From Clostridium sp. CAG:451 (lineage in GTDB: Bacteria > Bacillota_I > Bacilli_A > RF39 > UBA660): DNA of 41,634 bases. The stretch covers positions 1-41,634 of the forward strand of contig FR901054.1 in NCBI GenBank assembly GCA_000438295.1. The letters are read 5' to 3'. Below, one piece after another: positions 41,296 through 41,634 of this stretch (positions are counted from its first letter, which is position 1; every line of letters starts with the position of its first letter). Made by a program: the position numbers and the translations under genes. Under the pieces are notes generated by a model. That model ran no database searches, had not been told where the DNA came from, and was given only the letters and a program-made list of their open reading frames with translations.

Positions 41296-41634
41296 TTATC
41301 GGAATAGACCACTAGGGTGACAAATCCCTGATAACATTGAAGATAAATTATTACTTGTATATAAAATTGGAACATTAGAATTAGAACTTTCAAACATAGA
41401 AAAGTCTAATTCTTTTTCTTTATTATTGTAAACGTAATCATCATCTGAATTATAAGATTGTAGACAATAATCTAGTATGTTAACTCCATTTAAAAACATT
41501 TTATGTAGTTTTAAGTATTGTTCTATATTGTTACTTGAATATGACTTAGGTACATTTGAAAAGGTTGAAGCAATACAATGTTCTATGTGAGCTTCTATAG
41601 ATGATTTGCACAAAGAATTTTTCATATTTTGGAT
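41296..41634 (-). CDS. Fragment of a putative transposase (UPF0236/ISLre2-like)
   Basis: The frame is open to the end of the window, so the N-terminus lies outside; 112 codons are visible. KSSIEAHIEHCIASTFSNVP followed by a segment like SSNNIEQYLKLHKM recalls the C-terminal region of UPF0236-type transposases, but the match is weak. It ends CHPSGLFR. No terminator separates it from the RNase J gene on the other strand. It could also be an unrelated unknown protein. Confidence 0.35.
   Translation of the reverse strand: MQNMKNSLCKSSIEAHIEHCIASTFSNVPKSYSSNNIEQYLKLHKMFLNGVNILDYCLQSYNSDDDYVYNNKEKELDFSMFESSNSNVPILYTSNNLSSMLSGICHPSGLFR

Noticed and set aside
1..41634. Mycoplasma-type code with TGA as Trp
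   Set aside because: TGA ends ymcA and rnc at natural positions and Trp codons are TGG throughout.

Overview
The window is low-GC (AT-rich by eye), standard-code Firmicutes DNA. TGA is used as a stop (for example at 8218-8220 and 39167-39169) and Trp is read from TGG, which argues against a mycoplasma-type code. Several genes are spore-specific: cotE, a cotJB/cotJC pair and a 53-residue YjcZ-like protein behind a sigma-K-like promoter. With competence genes (comEA, comEC), dnaI, ymcA and miaB, this points to a spore-forming or recently spore-forming member of the Bacilli, plausibly one of the uncultured gut lineages with AT-rich genomes. The exact taxon cannot be fixed from the sequence alone.

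Layout. 1-2.4 kb: end of a BspA-like repeat surface protein and a DUF975/CmpB-like membrane protein. 2.4-6.4 kb: an unusual, archaeal-looking seryl-tRNA synthetase, an ankyrin-repeat protein and an amidoligase-like protein. 6.5-12 kb: miaB-ymcA, then a membrane protein and an FtsX-type exporter whose ATPase is broken, then cotE; miaB-ymcA-cotE is the Bacillus order with extra genes inserted. 12-16.3 kb: a large surface protein, an IS3-family element sitting in the loop of a terminator, def and the YjcZ-like gene. 16.4-22.6 kb: ftsW-like SEDS gene, a structured leader, comEA-comEC, a DUF1016 nuclease, dnaI and a DUF192-like gene. 22.7-25.4 kb: a giant prepilin-like protein and a small membrane partner. 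25.5-33.7 kb: housekeeping genes yebC-ruvA-ruvB-queA, tig, rpmG, efp, galE and a CBS-type pyrophosphatase. 33.8-36.4 kb (minus strand): a MazF/PemK-like gene with a small basic partner, cotJB-cotJC and an M23 peptidase. 36.4-41.3 kb: a membrane protein with a HEFGH metallopeptidase-like protein, rnc, an unknown gene and an RNase J with a degenerate metal site. The window ends in a putative transposase fragment.

Expression signals are unusually clear. Four promoters match TTGACA-N17-TATAAT perfectly, and many genes have a rho-independent terminator whose stem or loop contains the stop codon. Two intact convergent gene pairs share one bidirectional hairpin with both stops in its loop; a third such hairpin has been split by the IS element. 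Start codons were often moved downstream from the longest reading frame because the longer start lies inside the Shine-Dalgarno sequence or upstream of the promoter.

The observations most worth following are the IS inserted in a terminator loop, the systematic stop/terminator overlap, the frameshifted ABC ATPase with an LSGDE signature, the metal-site-degenerate RNase J, the MazF-like locus with its strongly promoted small gene, the divergent promoters that share one -35 box, and the repeat-containing leader before comEA.
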